Source: Stagnihabitans sp038231775 (GTDB taxonomy: Bacteria; Pseudomonadota; Alphaproteobacteria; Rhodobacterales; Rhodobacteraceae). From it: a DNA stretch of 45,845 bases. This document shows positions 16,948 to 25,341 of the stretch, piece by piece. The notes beneath the pieces are model-generated. The model had not been told where the DNA came from and did not search any database. It saw only the letters and a program-made list of their open reading frames with translations. Position 1 is the first letter of the stretch; every line of letters begins with the position of its first letter. A program made the translations under genes and the position numbers. The stretch is from positions 1 through 45,845 of the forward strand of contig JBBRKS010000014.1 of NCBI GenBank assembly GCA_038231775.1. The letters are read 5' to 3'.

Positions 16948-18330
16948 CTACAACGAACCATCTAATAGGCCAGAGTCAAGCGACATTTTGCCTTGCGCAA
17001 ATGCTACGCGCGCGCGGCCAGAACTTTTGGCCTCGTACAACGCCTTGTCCGCAAGGCGGATCAGGTAATGAACGCTCTGCGGCTGGGCAAAGGAACTTGC
17101 AACACCAATGCTGACCGAAGGTGGCGGGCCGCCTTCAAAAGACGGCTTGCACAGCTTCATGCGAACCGCATCGGCACGTTCGGCCAGAACCTGAGGCGAG
17201 TCTGCTTTGGACAAGATGGCCACGAATTCATCGCCCCCAAGCCGTGCGACCATCCCGATGCCGCCAAGCTCTGCTTTCAGCACATTCGCCACGCATTTCA
17301 AAACGGTGTCGCCGACATCATGGCCCCAACGGTCGTTGATGGCTTTAAGGTTGTCCACGTCGATGACCATCGCACCAAGGTTGGTCGATGCCTTACCGGC
17401 ACGCTCCAACTCGGCGATGTGCGCCTCAAAGGCCCTGCGGTTCATGATGCCGGTCAACGGATCATGGCCCGTCAGATACTCCAATTCCTTCTGGGCGACC
17501 AAAAGTTGCGCCAGACGTTCCTGTGCGATCTGAGTGGCCGCGACCAGATCATCCGTCTTTCGCACGTCATCCGTGACATCCCAGTTGACGCCGATAAAGC
17601 ATGGGCCATTAATACCGTTCGGCGAGAAAGCCACACGGCTGCGAATGTGGCGCACCTCTCCGCCTTTGCGAACAATGCGGTATTCAAGGTTGTACGGCTG
17701 TTTCGTGGCTTGGCCTGCGACGGTCTCGGCCACGACGCGCCTGCTATCGTCGTGATGGACGAACTGTTCCCAGATATCACGGGGAAGCGGGTCCAGATCA
17801 TTGGGTACGCCGTAGATCGCGCGCAGCCGCCTGTCCCAACTGACGGTTTGCGTGGCAATGGTGAAATTCCAGATGCCGATCTCGGCAACGCCCACCGCCA
17901 TTTCCAGTTGTTGGGCCGCAGCAACGCGGTCAGCTTCCAGCGCCTTCATCGCGGTCACATCAGTGTCGATCCCGACAAACCGGATCGCCCGGCCAAACTG
18001 GTCAAACTGGACCGCCCGCCCACGACACATGAACCATGTCCAGCCGCCAAGCAGGTTCTTCTCCCGATACTCAAACGCCACGGTCTTTGCTGTGCCAGCG
18101 TTGATCATGTCGGTAAAGCGTCGGGCGGTTTCAACATCATCGGGATGCAGCGTGTTCAGCCACGCTTCATCCGAGGGCGCCAACGGCTGATCCCGGTCAA
18201 GGCTGCGGATTTCATGCCACTTGTCAGAATAAGTCTTCTCACCACTCTCAAGGTCGTAGTCCCATACCCCAAGGTCAGCCGCCTCTATAACCGCGCGCCA
18301 ATATTCAATGTCCGGCAGCTTGGACTTCAC
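16948..18330 (-). CDS. PAS-PAS-GGDEF diguanylate cyclase
   Basis: The 460-residue protein has two PAS/PAC sensor modules (about 12-128 and 141-256), a short coiled linker (260-288) and a GGDEF domain (289-446). The active-site motif is intact: ARLGGDEFVAIL with GGDEF at 365-369. DPLTGIMNRRAF marks the domain start. It should make cyclic di-GMP from two GTP. The RxxD product-inhibition site normally a few residues before GGDEF is absent. No membrane segment or signal is visible, so it is probably a cytoplasmic sensor. The start is GTG (18328-18330) with GAGGTGG upstream; the nearest ATG runs into a stop. It stands alone. Confidence 0.9.
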   Translation of the reverse strand: MKSKLPDIEYWRAVIEAADLGVWDYDLESGEKTYSDKWHEIRSLDRDQPLAPSDEAWLNTLHPDDVETARRFTDMINAGTAKTVAFEYREKNLLGGWTWFMCRGRAVQFDQFGRAIRFVGIDTDVTAMKALEADRVAAAQQLEMAVGVAEIGIWNFTIATQTVSWDRRLRAIYGVPNDLDPLPRDIWEQFVHHDDSRRVVAETVAGQATKQPYNLEYRIVRKGGEVRHIRSRVAFSPNGINGPCFIGVNWDVTDDVRKTDDLVAATQIAQERLAQLLVAQKELEYLTGHDPLTGIMNRRAFEAHIAELERAGKASTNLGAMVIDVDNLKAINDRWGHDVGDTVLKCVANVLKAELGGIGMVARLGGDEFVAILSKADSPQVLAERADAVRMKLCKPSFEGGPPPSVSIGVASSFAQPQSVHYLIRLADKALYEAKSSGRARVAFAQGKMSLDSGLLDGSL

Positions 18331-18839
18331 GAAAGGCCACCTCTTTTCATACTATCTAGTGCGGAAACAGAGCATGGCTTGGGTTCGGTTGATAGTCCCA
18401 AAATCGGTATGATTTGCTGCATCCTGTAAATGTGACAGTGACCTTTCGGTAGTTTTGAGAGCGTGCACCGTGAGAACTTGTGTGGACAATATCAGTTCGG
18501 CGCCGGGTCTGATGCGCCTTGGACCAGCGCCGAGGCGGCCCTGATTGCAAGGTGCAGCACTGATACCCGTTTGGGAACGTTTGGCGGGGCAGGGTGCCTT
18601 AGTCACGGCCAGGATCTATCCGTTTCGTAGAAATCGGTCCAAGTGCGTCTGCTTTTGTTTGCTAGGCTTTCCTAAGCAGGCCCGGCCAGTTCGAAAAGGC
18701 AGGTGGCATGTTCTGCGCAGCGGGGAGGCTGCGGAGAGGGCAGGTACGACTTCGTATTTGGGCTGCGCGAGTCTGGGCGTCTGCGCCGGGGCATGGCCGC
18801 AGGTGCAATGCGGTGGTCTGCGAAATGGTGAAGCGTACA
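18331..18839. other. Intergenic region between the GGDEF gene and the IS remnant
   Basis: About 500 bp without a recognisable gene. It must include the GGDEF promoter near its left end. The remainder, next to a dead insertion sequence, may be debris of earlier insertions, but I could not match any piece to a known family. Confidence 0.35.
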
Positions 18840-19535
18840 GGCTGTGTTGCACAAATCCCGTTAGGGATTCATCTCGTGAATCCAGCGTGGTAGCTGGGTT
18901 GGATGAACAAACCGAAAACCCCGGGCTACAAGACACTGAACTGGCTGGCGTACAACGGGGCGCTCAAGCGCCGCGGGTCTCTGACGGTCTGGTTTGATTC
19001 AGGCATGGCGTGGGCGGCGAAGCCAACCGGCAAGCGCGGCCGACAGCCCATCTACAGTGACGCCGCCGTGCAGACCTGCCTGACGATGAAGGTCCTTTTC
19101 GGCATGGCGCTTCGGCAAACGACCGGCTTCGTCGAGAGCCTGCTTCACCTAACCGGCCTGGACTGGGACGTGCCTGACTTCAGCACGCTCTGCCGTCGCC
19201 ACAAGACCCTTGCCGAGAACATCCCACATCGGGGGGGCGCATGGCCCGCTGCACCTGCTGATCGACAGCACTGGGATCAAGGTGGAGGGTGAAGGCGAGT
19301 GGAGTGAGGCGGATCAGAAAGCAGTCCGGGGGACTGTTTTTCCGCTGAACGCACAAGCATGGCAGGGCCAAACGCCGCGTTTGGTGCAAGGTCCATCTCG
19401 GGAATGATGAGCAAACGCTGCAGATAAGGGCGGTCGAGGTCACCAGCAGCGACATAGGCGATGCGCACATGTTGCCTGCATTGCTCAGCCAGATCCCTCC
19501 CGATCAGGTGATCGCAAGCGTCACGGCCCCCTCTC

Positions 19536-19568
19536 ACGGTTTGCAAGCAAACCGTTGCCGGGCAACGG
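19536..19568. repeat. Double palindrome inserted in the dead transposase (first)
   Basis: Two overlapping perfect inverted repeats: ACGGTTTGCAAGCAAACCGT (19536-19555, 9-bp arms) and CCGTTGCCGGGCAACGG (19552-19568, 8-bp arms). They lie in about 45-50 bp that have no counterpart in the transposase, just before the DTRKCH segment. Confidence 0.75.
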
Positions 19569-19606
19569 ACCGGGCCTAAGACACGCGCAAATGCCACGGC
19601 GCCATC

Positions 19607-19636
19607 CACTGCCCGGCAGTGCATGTCCACATGCAC
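19607..19636. repeat. Double palindrome inserted in the dead transposase (second)
   Basis: Two overlapping perfect inverted repeats: CACTGCCCGGCAGTG (19607-19621, 7-bp arms) and GTGCATGTCCACATGCAC (19619-19636, 8-bp arms). They lie in about 40 bp not belonging to the transposase, 40 bp after the first such insert. Confidence 0.75.
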
Positions 19637-20010
19637 CAGAGGGGCCGAACGCAGGGCTCATGCCGTGATCCCACCCCGCAAGAATGCCAAGCCGTGGAAG
19701 ACAGAAACGGCAGGCGCGGTCGCGCGCAACGAGGCGCTGTAGACGTCGAGATACCTTGGACGCGCGCTTTGACGACGGTGGAGTGGATATCACCGCCGAA
19801 GCCGCGCAGAGACCAAAATGCACTGCGTCAAACTGCTGGGTCAGCGCCTGATGGCTCGGGACTTCGTCCGCCAGGTCGCAGAGTTCCAAGTCCGTGTCGC
19901 CATACGAAACGGCTACACCGCTCTCGGCATCCCAGTCACGAAGGCCATGGGATAGGTCTGCATGGCAGAGGGGGGAACTCCGGCCATCAGCCGCTGTGTG
20001 CAACAGAGTC

Positions 20011-20373
20011 TAGGCTGACTGCAAGGTTTAAGCGGCTCTTGTTTGGATCCAAAACCGACGTTACTTGCGGCGAGGTTGGACGAAACTGACCTCAACGGGT
20101 CATATCCTTGGACTTAGAATTGTCGCTGCACCCCACCAATCGCGCTAAACCCAAATAGCCCAGAAAGGCGAGTTTGCGTCAAATTGTCGTCGGCACGTCT
20201 CTTCGCCTCAAAGCCAAGCGCTCACGATCCAGCACAGTCTTGTGAGGTGCCATGCTGACGGGTTGCGTCAAATAGCCTTGCAGTCCACGCTGTTTTTGTT
20301 GGTTCGCAGATATTTTCCCGTGATTTGCCATCCCAAGTGCACACCGAAACTTCACCAAGGAGCCCCGTCCGAC
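20011..20373. other. Intergenic region between the IS remnant and ccdA
   Basis: Includes the promoter and ribosome site of the ccdA-thioredoxin pair (AAGGAG at 20357-20362). The left part has no recognisable gene. A minus-strand frame across it is a shadow of the ccdA gene, although its end (near 20179-20260) reads like protein and might be a leftover fragment. Confidence 0.35.
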
Positions 20374-21087
20374 ATGATCCTTGTGATTGCCTATCTGGCC
20401 GGGCTTTTGACTCTGATCAATCCTTGTGTGTTGCCGGTGTTGCCCATTGTCCTGACCTCGAGCCTGCACGCCGACCGCCGTGCCCCTGCGGCTTTGGCTG
20501 CGGGCATGACTGCAACCTTTGTGATCCTTGGCGTCGGGATTGCAGCTCTTGGCCCGGCACTTGGGCTGACACCGGACACGGTCAGCGCTGTTGCGGCCCT
20601 TGTCATGGTTGGCTTTGGTCTGGTGATGCTGTTCCCGGTTCTGGACGGTGCCTTTTCGCAGGCCACCACACAAATGGCTGCCCGTGCAGATGCCGGGATC
20701 GACGCTGTTCAGGGGCGCGGCCTGTCCGGGCAATTCTGGGGGGGTGCCCTTTTGGGCGCGGTGTGGAGCCCGTGCATCGGCCCGACCTTTGGTGCGGCCA
20801 TCGGCATGGCGTCCAGCGGGACAAACCTGATCCTTGCAACGTCGATCATGCTGGCTTTTGCCTTTGGCGTGTCGACCCTGATCCTCGCCTTGGCTTACGG
20901 CGCGCGCGGGACGATCAAACGCCTGATGCCGAAACTGCGCAAAGCAGCCGAAGGGTCCAGGTCCTTGCTTGGTGTCGTCTTTGTGCTGATCGGGCTTGGC
21001 CTTTTCTTCGGCTGGAATCGCCCGGTCGAGGCGTTCTTTCTGCAACACCTGCCAGCTTGGCTGGTCGATTTTTCCGTTTCAATCTGA
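20374..21087 (+). CDS. ccdA: CcdA/DsbD-type membrane thiol reductase
   Basis: The 237-residue membrane protein has about six helices and the two family cysteines in their typical settings: LINPCVLPVLPI near the start and WSPCIGPTFGAA in the middle. Such proteins carry electrons from cytoplasmic thioredoxin across the membrane to periplasmic thiol proteins. The start is the ATG at 20374 (MILVIAYLAG), 11 bases after AAGGAG; an in-frame extension to 20242 adds a non-conserved, charged leader and is rejected. A periplasmic thioredoxin gene follows 10 bp later. Together they resemble DsbD split in two, without the alpha domain. The target could be cytochrome c maturation or repair of oxidised thiols. 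Confidence 0.85.
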   Translation: MILVIAYLAGLLTLINPCVLPVLPIVLTSSLHADRRAPAALAAGMTATFVILGVGIAALGPALGLTPDTVSAVAALVMVGFGLVMLFPVLDGAFSQATTQMAARADAGIDAVQGRGLSGQFWGGALLGAVWSPCIGPTFGAAIGMASSGTNLILATSIMLAFAFGVSTLILALAYGARGTIKRLMPKLRKAAEGSRSLLGVVFVLIGLGLFFGWNRPVEAFFLQHLPAWLVDFSVSI

Positions 21088-21097
21088 GGAGATCATC

Positions 21098-21520
21098 ATG
21101 AACCGTCGCAGCTTTCTTTCCCTTGTACCGGCAGCTCTTGTGCTGCCCGCCCTGACCGGACGCGCCTTTGCCGGTGACCGGACGTTCTACACGCCCGGCA
21201 ATGCCGAGGCTGATATGGACGCAGGTAAAATCGTGCTTTTGGATTTCTGGACCAACTGGTGCCCGACCTGTGCTGCCCAAGGCCGTGTCATCGACGGGTT
21301 GCGCGCGTCCAATCCGGCTTATGACAAGGGCATCGCCTTTTACCGGGTGGATTGGGACCTGTACGCCGACAGCAAATTGTCGAAAGACCTGAAAGTCCCG
21401 CGTCGGTCGGTTCTGGTGGCGCTGAACGGGCGTAAGGACATCGGTCGGGTGGTGGTTGACACCTCCAAAGCGTCGATCAAGGCGCTGATGGATGCTGCAC
21501 TGGGCCAAGCCAAGGCATAG
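21098..21520 (+). CDS. Exported thioredoxin-fold protein with twin-arginine signal
   Basis: The 140-residue protein begins with a twin-arginine-like signal (MNRRSFLSLVPAALVLPALT, cut probably after GRAFA). A thioredoxin fold follows with the active site WTNWCPTC (C55, C58) and a cis-Pro region near KVPRRSVLVAL. It resembles the C-terminal domain of DsbD and should work as the periplasmic partner of the CcdA protein encoded just upstream. The start is the ATG at 21098 with GAGGA 7 bases before; the longer frame overlaps ccdA. The C-terminal helix seems complete. Confidence 0.82.
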   Translation: MNRRSFLSLVPAALVLPALTGRAFAGDRTFYTPGNAEADMDAGKIVLLDFWTNWCPTCAAQGRVIDGLRASNPAYDKGIAFYRVDWDLYADSKLSKDLKVPRRSVLVALNGRKDIGRVVVDTSKASIKALMDAALGQAKA

Positions 21521-21607
21521 TCAGGCAAACTGAACCCCGGTGCCGCCGCACCGCTGGCAGTGGTCAGGCGTCACCGGCTCGTCGGCTTGCGATTTCGTGC
21601 AGGTCCG

Positions 21608-23158
21608 TCAGTGCCCGGCTGGCGCCCCTTTGGGCGGGGCAGGTCTGCGCATCAGCATGGCCAGCATCGACAATGTCACGAAAGCTGCGGTCAAAAGCAG
21701 GAACACATCCAGAAAGGCCATCACGGTTGCCTGCTGGTGCACTTGCCGGCTTAGGATCGCCAAAGCCCCCGCGTCCGGATCAGCGACACCCTTGGCTGCA
21801 AGGCTTTGCGAAATGCCGCCCAACCGGGACAGCGCCTCTTGGTTGTTCCAGTTCACCGCTTCACCCAACCGGTCATAGTGCAATTCGCTGCGGCTGCGCA
21901 GCAAAGAGTTGATCACCGCCAACCCAACCGCACCGCCCAGATTTCGCGTCAGGTTGTACAGGCCCGACGCGTTTTTCAGCCGCGCCGGTGGCAGGGTGCC
22001 CAAAGCCAGATTGTTGATCGGCACCATGCAGATCATCAACGACACGCCGCGCAGGATTTGCGGCACCAAAAGCTCTGCGAAATCCCAATCGGCGGTCATG
22101 CCGGTCAACATCCAGGTTGATGAGCCGAAGCCCAGAAAGCCGACCATCAGCATTTTACGCGGATCAACCTTTGACGCCAGAATTCCGGAAACTGGTGCTG
22201 TCAGGAACATGGAAAGGCCAGACACAAACATCGTCTCGCCGATCATCAGACTGTCATAGCCCCGGATGCGCGCCAGAAAGACCGGATACAGAAAAGTCAG
22301 TCCATAAAGCCCGATGCCTAGCACAAAGGAAAACACCGAACCTACGGCAAAGTTGACGTTGCGAAAGGCGGTCAGATCGACCACCGGCTGCGGCGCACGA
22401 AACGCCCGCCAGAAGAATGTCACCCCACCGGCAAGACAAACCAGCGCCATGTTGCGCACCGCATCATCGGCGAACCAGTCGTTGTTCGGGCCCTCTTCCA
22501 GCACATATTCCAGCGCCCCTAGCAGGGCTGCCATGCCAAACATGCCGGTCCAGTCGAACTGCTTCATCAGCTTGGGTTCGGGCTTGTCAAAGTCGATCAG
22601 GGTCCAGGTGGCCAGCGCCACAATGATGCCCGGCGGCACGTTGACCAGAAAAAGCCAGTGCCACGACAGCGCATTGGACAGATAGCCGCCAACCGTCGGC
22701 CCAATGGTCGGGGCAAGCGTCGCCACAAGCCCGATCATTGGCGAGACGATGCCACGCTTGGACGGCGGAAAGATCGTGAAGGCCGCCGCAAACACCGACG
22801 GGATCATGCCGCCGCCGATAAAGCCCTGAATGGCGCGGTACAGGATCATCTGGTTGATATCGGTCGCGGTCGAGCACATGAAGCTTGCGATGGTGAACCC
22901 CAGGGCCGACCCTGCAAACAACACCCGCGTCGACAATATCCGCGCCAGAATGCCCGACAGCGGAATCATGATGACTTCGGCCACCAGATAGGCGGTCTGC
23001 ACCCAGCTTATCTCATCCGAACTGGCCCCCAAACCGGCCTGAATTTCGGCAAGTGAGGCCGAGACGACCTGAATGTCCAGGATCGCCATGAACATGCCGA
23101 ACACCATCGCCAGAAAGGCAAATATCCGGCGCGGCGTCAGCGAGCCCTCTTCGCCCAT
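21608..23158 (-). CDS. emrB: EmrB/QacA-type MFS multidrug efflux transporter (DHA2, 14 helices)
   Basis: The 516-residue membrane protein has the DHA2 hallmarks: LDIQVVSASLAEIQ in helix 1, SWVQTAYLVAEVIMIPLSG, and motif C in helix 5 (APTIGPTVGGYLSN). It works with the membrane-fusion protein encoded upstream to expel drugs or other toxic compounds with the proton gradient. I choose the ATG at 23156-23158 (MGEEGSLTPRR), preceded by AAGG; a GTG two codons earlier overlaps the emrA stop. The gene converges with the thioredoxin gene, with 87 bp between them and no strong terminator. The substrate cannot be told. Confidence 0.9.
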   Translation of the reverse strand: MGEEGSLTPRRIFAFLAMVFGMFMAILDIQVVSASLAEIQAGLGASSDEISWVQTAYLVAEVIMIPLSGILARILSTRVLFAGSALGFTIASFMCSTATDINQMILYRAIQGFIGGGMIPSVFAAAFTIFPPSKRGIVSPMIGLVATLAPTIGPTVGGYLSNALSWHWLFLVNVPPGIIVALATWTLIDFDKPEPKLMKQFDWTGMFGMAALLGALEYVLEEGPNNDWFADDAVRNMALVCLAGGVTFFWRAFRAPQPVVDLTAFRNVNFAVGSVFSFVLGIGLYGLTFLYPVFLARIRGYDSLMIGETMFVSGLSMFLTAPVSGILASKVDPRKMLMVGFLGFGSSTWMLTGMTADWDFAELLVPQILRGVSLMICMVPINNLALGTLPPARLKNASGLYNLTRNLGGAVGLAVINSLLRSRSELHYDRLGEAVNWNNQEALSRLGGISQSLAAKGVADPDAGALAILSRQVHQQATVMAFLDVFLLLTAAFVTLSMLAMLMRRPAPPKGAPAGH

Positions 23159-23160
23159 GA

Positions 23161-24357
23161 TCACTGACCTTTTGGCGTGGTACGGCTGTCAATATCAACG
23201 ACCACACTCAGCCCGGCGCGGAGCAGGCCGGACTTGCGCAGGTCTTCGGGCAATTCAATCCGCACCGGAACGCGTTGAACCACCTTGGTGAAGTTGCCCG
23301 TCGCATTTTCGGCTGGAAGCAGCGAAAATTGCGAGCCCGTCGCAGGGGCAAGGGACGAAACGGTCGCCTCAAAACTTTGGCCCTTCAGCGCGTCAATCGT
23401 CACCTTGACCTTGGACCCGGGTGCAATTTCAGCCATCTGGGTTTCTTTGTAATTGGCCTCGACATAAATGGTATCCACCGGCACCACGGCTGCCACGCGC
23501 GATCCGGGCTGCACCAGATCGCCGGCCTGCACCGCCAGATTGGCCACAACGCCGTCAACCGGGGCGCGCAACAAGGTGCGGTCCAGATTGCGTTTGGCCT
23601 GTTCGACATCCAGCATCAGGCTGGCCATGGTGGATTGCGCCTCGGCCTCTTCGGCCTGCAACACAGCCACATTGGCATTCGCAGCGGCAATCTGGGCCAC
23701 GGACCCCGCGACGGCGGCTTTTGCCTGCTGCAAGGTTGCGGCGGCATCATCCTGGGCTGACTGTGCCGCGACCGAGGATTGGGCAAGCCGCGTGATGCGG
23801 TCGTTCTTGGACTGCGCGTTCAGCAGGCCCGCATCGGCTGACAACTTGACCGCCTCTGCCTGCGCCACACTGGCCTGCGCCGCCGTCACTTGCGCCTTGA
23901 TTCGTGCCACGGTCTGCACCTGAGTTGCGACCTTGCTTTGCGTCGAACTGACAGCGTTCTGGAAATCGCCGTCGTCCAGTAGCATCAGAAGGTCGCCCGC
24001 CTTGACCTTTTGATTTTCAGTCACAGCGATTTTGGAGATATAGCCTGACACACGCGGTGCGACGATGTTGATGTCGGCCTTCAGATAGGCGTCATCTGTG
24101 TGCACCATGAAACGCCCGACCGTCCAATAATCCCGCGCCACCGAGCCGCCGTAGCCAAGGGCCACCAGCACCACAGCGCCCAATACCAGCCGACGCACGT
24201 TGGATTTGGGCTTTACCGCCGGGGCAGGGGCCGCAACCGGCGCTGCCGTCATCGGTGTCACAGGCTGCGCTGGCATGTCACCATCGGGTCTGACGGGAAA
24301 CTGCGCAACTTCGGCGTTGCGGGGCGGCAGGGCAGCGCTGGCGGGTTTTTGGTCCAT
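23161..24357 (-). CDS. emrA: HlyD/EmrA-type membrane fusion protein
   Basis: The 398-residue protein has a Pro/Ala-rich cytoplasmic start, one membrane helix (RRLVLGAVVLVALGYGGSV), and a biotinyl-lipoyl-like hairpin (VSGYISKIAVTENQKVKAGDLL). A long Ala/Gln-rich coiled coil follows (about 120-240), then the second lipoyl half (LRAPVDGVVANLAVQAGDLV) and a beta-barrel end. It bridges the EmrB pump and an outer-membrane channel; no TolC gene is nearby. It is first of the emrAB operon, and its stop codon lies against the emrB start. A TetR operator lies 23 bp before its ATG. Confidence 0.9.
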   Translation of the reverse strand: MDQKPASAALPPRNAEVAQFPVRPDGDMPAQPVTPMTAAPVAAPAPAVKPKSNVRRLVLGAVVLVALGYGGSVARDYWTVGRFMVHTDDAYLKADINIVAPRVSGYISKIAVTENQKVKAGDLLMLLDDGDFQNAVSSTQSKVATQVQTVARIKAQVTAAQASVAQAEAVKLSADAGLLNAQSKNDRITRLAQSSVAAQSAQDDAAATLQQAKAAVAGSVAQIAAANANVAVLQAEEAEAQSTMASLMLDVEQAKRNLDRTLLRAPVDGVVANLAVQAGDLVQPGSRVAAVVPVDTIYVEANYKETQMAEIAPGSKVKVTIDALKGQSFEATVSSLAPATGSQFSLLPAENATGNFTKVVQRVPVRIELPEDLRKSGLLRAGLSVVVDIDSRTTPKGQ

Positions 24358-24379
24358 GGTCTACGTCCCGAAATCATAC

Positions 24380-24395
24380 CGAACCGTTCGGTTCG
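24380..24395. promoter_or_regulatory. Probable TetR operator 1 (emrA side)
   Basis: CGAACC-GTTC-GGTTCG is a palindrome with 6-bp arms and a 4-base centre. The same arms and spacing recur at 24443-24458. It lies between the predicted emrA promoter and its ATG, a good place for repression. Confidence 0.8.
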
Positions 24396-24405
24396 ATCAC
24401 TGGCC

Positions 24406-24434
24406 TTGACATAGCGCACCAGACTGGCCAAATC
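24406..24434. promoter_or_regulatory. Possible overlapping promoters of the emr/tetR divergent region
   Basis: On the plus strand TTGACA (24406-24411) could be the -35 of the tetR gene, but its -10 is weak (CAAATC at 24429-24434). On the minus strand TTGATT and TATGTC spaced by 17 bases could serve emrA. Both lie between the two operators. This is read by eye only. Confidence 0.4.
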
Positions 24435-24442
24435 AAGCGGAT

Positions 24443-24458
24443 CGAACCCATCGGTTCG
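24443..24458. promoter_or_regulatory. Probable TetR operator 2 (regulator side)
   Basis: CGAACC-CATC-GGTTCG matches operator 1 in both arms, with AT flanks that extend the arms to 8 bp (24441-24460). It lies 22 bp before the tetR ATG, so it could mediate autoregulation. Centres of the two operators are 63 bp apart, about six helical turns. Confidence 0.8.
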
Positions 24459-24480
24459 ATGGATTTTGCAAGGATGCCCG

Positions 24481-25179
24481 ATGACTGCTGCTGCGGCGAA
24501 CCGCGTTCCCGATCTGCCCAATCCGCAGGCAGTGCTCTGCCCCGCGCAGGGGCGGCATGGCGCAGGGCAGGATCCGAACAAACGCGATCAGATCCTTGCC
24601 GGAGCCGGAATTGTGATTGGCCGCATGGGATACGATGCCGCCTCTGTCAACGATATCGCCCGCGAAGCCGGGGTGTCGAAAGGCACGATCTACGTCTATT
24701 TCAACGGCAAAGAAGACCTTTTCGAAGCGCTGATGGAGGAAATCCGCAACCGGTTGTTTCGCGCACTGGAAGCCGAACTGGAACGCCCCGGAACGCCGCG
24801 TGAAAAGTTGCTGGGCTATGCGCGTCTGCTGGCGGGGACCCTGTGTTCTGACCGCGTGATGCGGGCCCACCGGGTCGTCGTTGCCGTAACAGAGCGGATG
24901 CCCGAACTTGGCCAGCGCTTTTACGAACGCGGGGCCATTCGCGGCACCGCCCTGATCGCCGGGTTTCTGGAGCGTGAAATTGCCGCCGGACGGATGGCAA
25001 TCCCTGATCTGCAACTGGCCGCCGTGCAGTTTTTCGAACTGTCTATGGCAGGCTTGTTCCGCAAACGCCTGTTCGCGCATATGGCCGAACCGCCACAAGA
25101 GGCAGAGATCGAACGCGTCGTAACCTCGTGTGTTGATATGTTCCTGTCCTACTACGGAACGCCGGGCGGGCAGCTGTAG
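24481..25179 (+). CDS. TetR/AcrR family repressor of the efflux operon
   Basis: The 232-residue protein has a TetR helix-turn-helix (ASVNDIAREAGVSKGTIYVYFNGKEDLFEAL, about residues 54-84). The larger C-terminal ligand-binding domain ends with a hydrophobic dimerisation part. It diverges from emrAB, and the intervening 123 bp contain two matching palindromes, so it most likely represses emrAB and itself until a substrate of the pump binds. I start at the ATG at 24481, preceded by AAGGA; a TTG at 24466 is in frame but less likely. An ATG at 24474 is out of frame. Confidence 0.88.
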   Translation: MTAAAANRVPDLPNPQAVLCPAQGRHGAGQDPNKRDQILAGAGIVIGRMGYDAASVNDIAREAGVSKGTIYVYFNGKEDLFEALMEEIRNRLFRALEAELERPGTPREKLLGYARLLAGTLCSDRVMRAHRVVVAVTERMPELGQRFYERGAIRGTALIAGFLEREIAAGRMAIPDLQLAAVQFFELSMAGLFRKRLFAHMAEPPQEAEIERVVTSCVDMFLSYYGTPGGQL

Positions 25180-25341
25180 CAGCGTGCAGTTGACGGTAAG
25201 CCGCAGCCCAACCTTTTGCCGCCCGACCCGATTGCGCTGCCAAAGAACCGGACGCGCCATCTGCCCCTTTCCCCTCTTGAACTGATTCCCCGCCGGGGCC
25301 AAGTTACACGTGTCGGGACTGCCGGCATTTGAGGGGACGCC

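Larger units (their letters stand above)
18903..19955 (+). pseudogene. IS5-family transposase, multiply frameshifted
   Basis: The N-terminal part (from MNKPKTPGYKTLNW to HKTLAENIPHRGG) is open to about 19225, where a run of seven G shifts the frame. The next piece, GPLHLLIDSTGIKVEGEGEW, carries the DDE-domain first Asp. A stretch is lost or scrambled, then QTLQIRAVEVTSSDIGDAHML continues in another frame. Later come AHAVIPPRKNAKPWK, a TAG stop, a segment echoing the usual RRWSGYHRRSR motif, and finally MHCVKLLGQRLMARDF with its natural stop at 19953-19955. Two foreign palindromic stretches interrupt it (about 19527-19575 and 19606-19646). It cannot make active transposase. Confidence 0.85.
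18840..20010 (+). mobile_element. Decayed IS5-family insertion sequence
   Basis: The left end reads GGCTGTGTTGCACAAAT (18840-18856). The right end, read on the opposite strand (20010 to 19994), is GACTCTGTTGCACACAG; 13 of 17 bases agree, and both resemble IS5-type ends. The 1.17-kb body encodes a broken IS5-type transposase. No clear target duplication flanks it. The drifted ends and multiple lesions indicate an old, immobile copy. Confidence 0.8.

Noticed and set aside
19536..19636. A small CRISPR array or REP cluster
   Set aside because: The palindromes differ in sequence and there are no regular spacers; they are better described as inserts in a dead transposase.
20179..21048. A 289-codon minus-strand frame opposite ccdA
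   Set aside because: Most of it is antisense to ccdA, which has clear family motifs; only its last part lies in intergenic DNA.
24474..24803. An alternative ATG at 24474 for the TetR gene
   Set aside because: It is in another frame and lacks the TetR helix-turn-helix.
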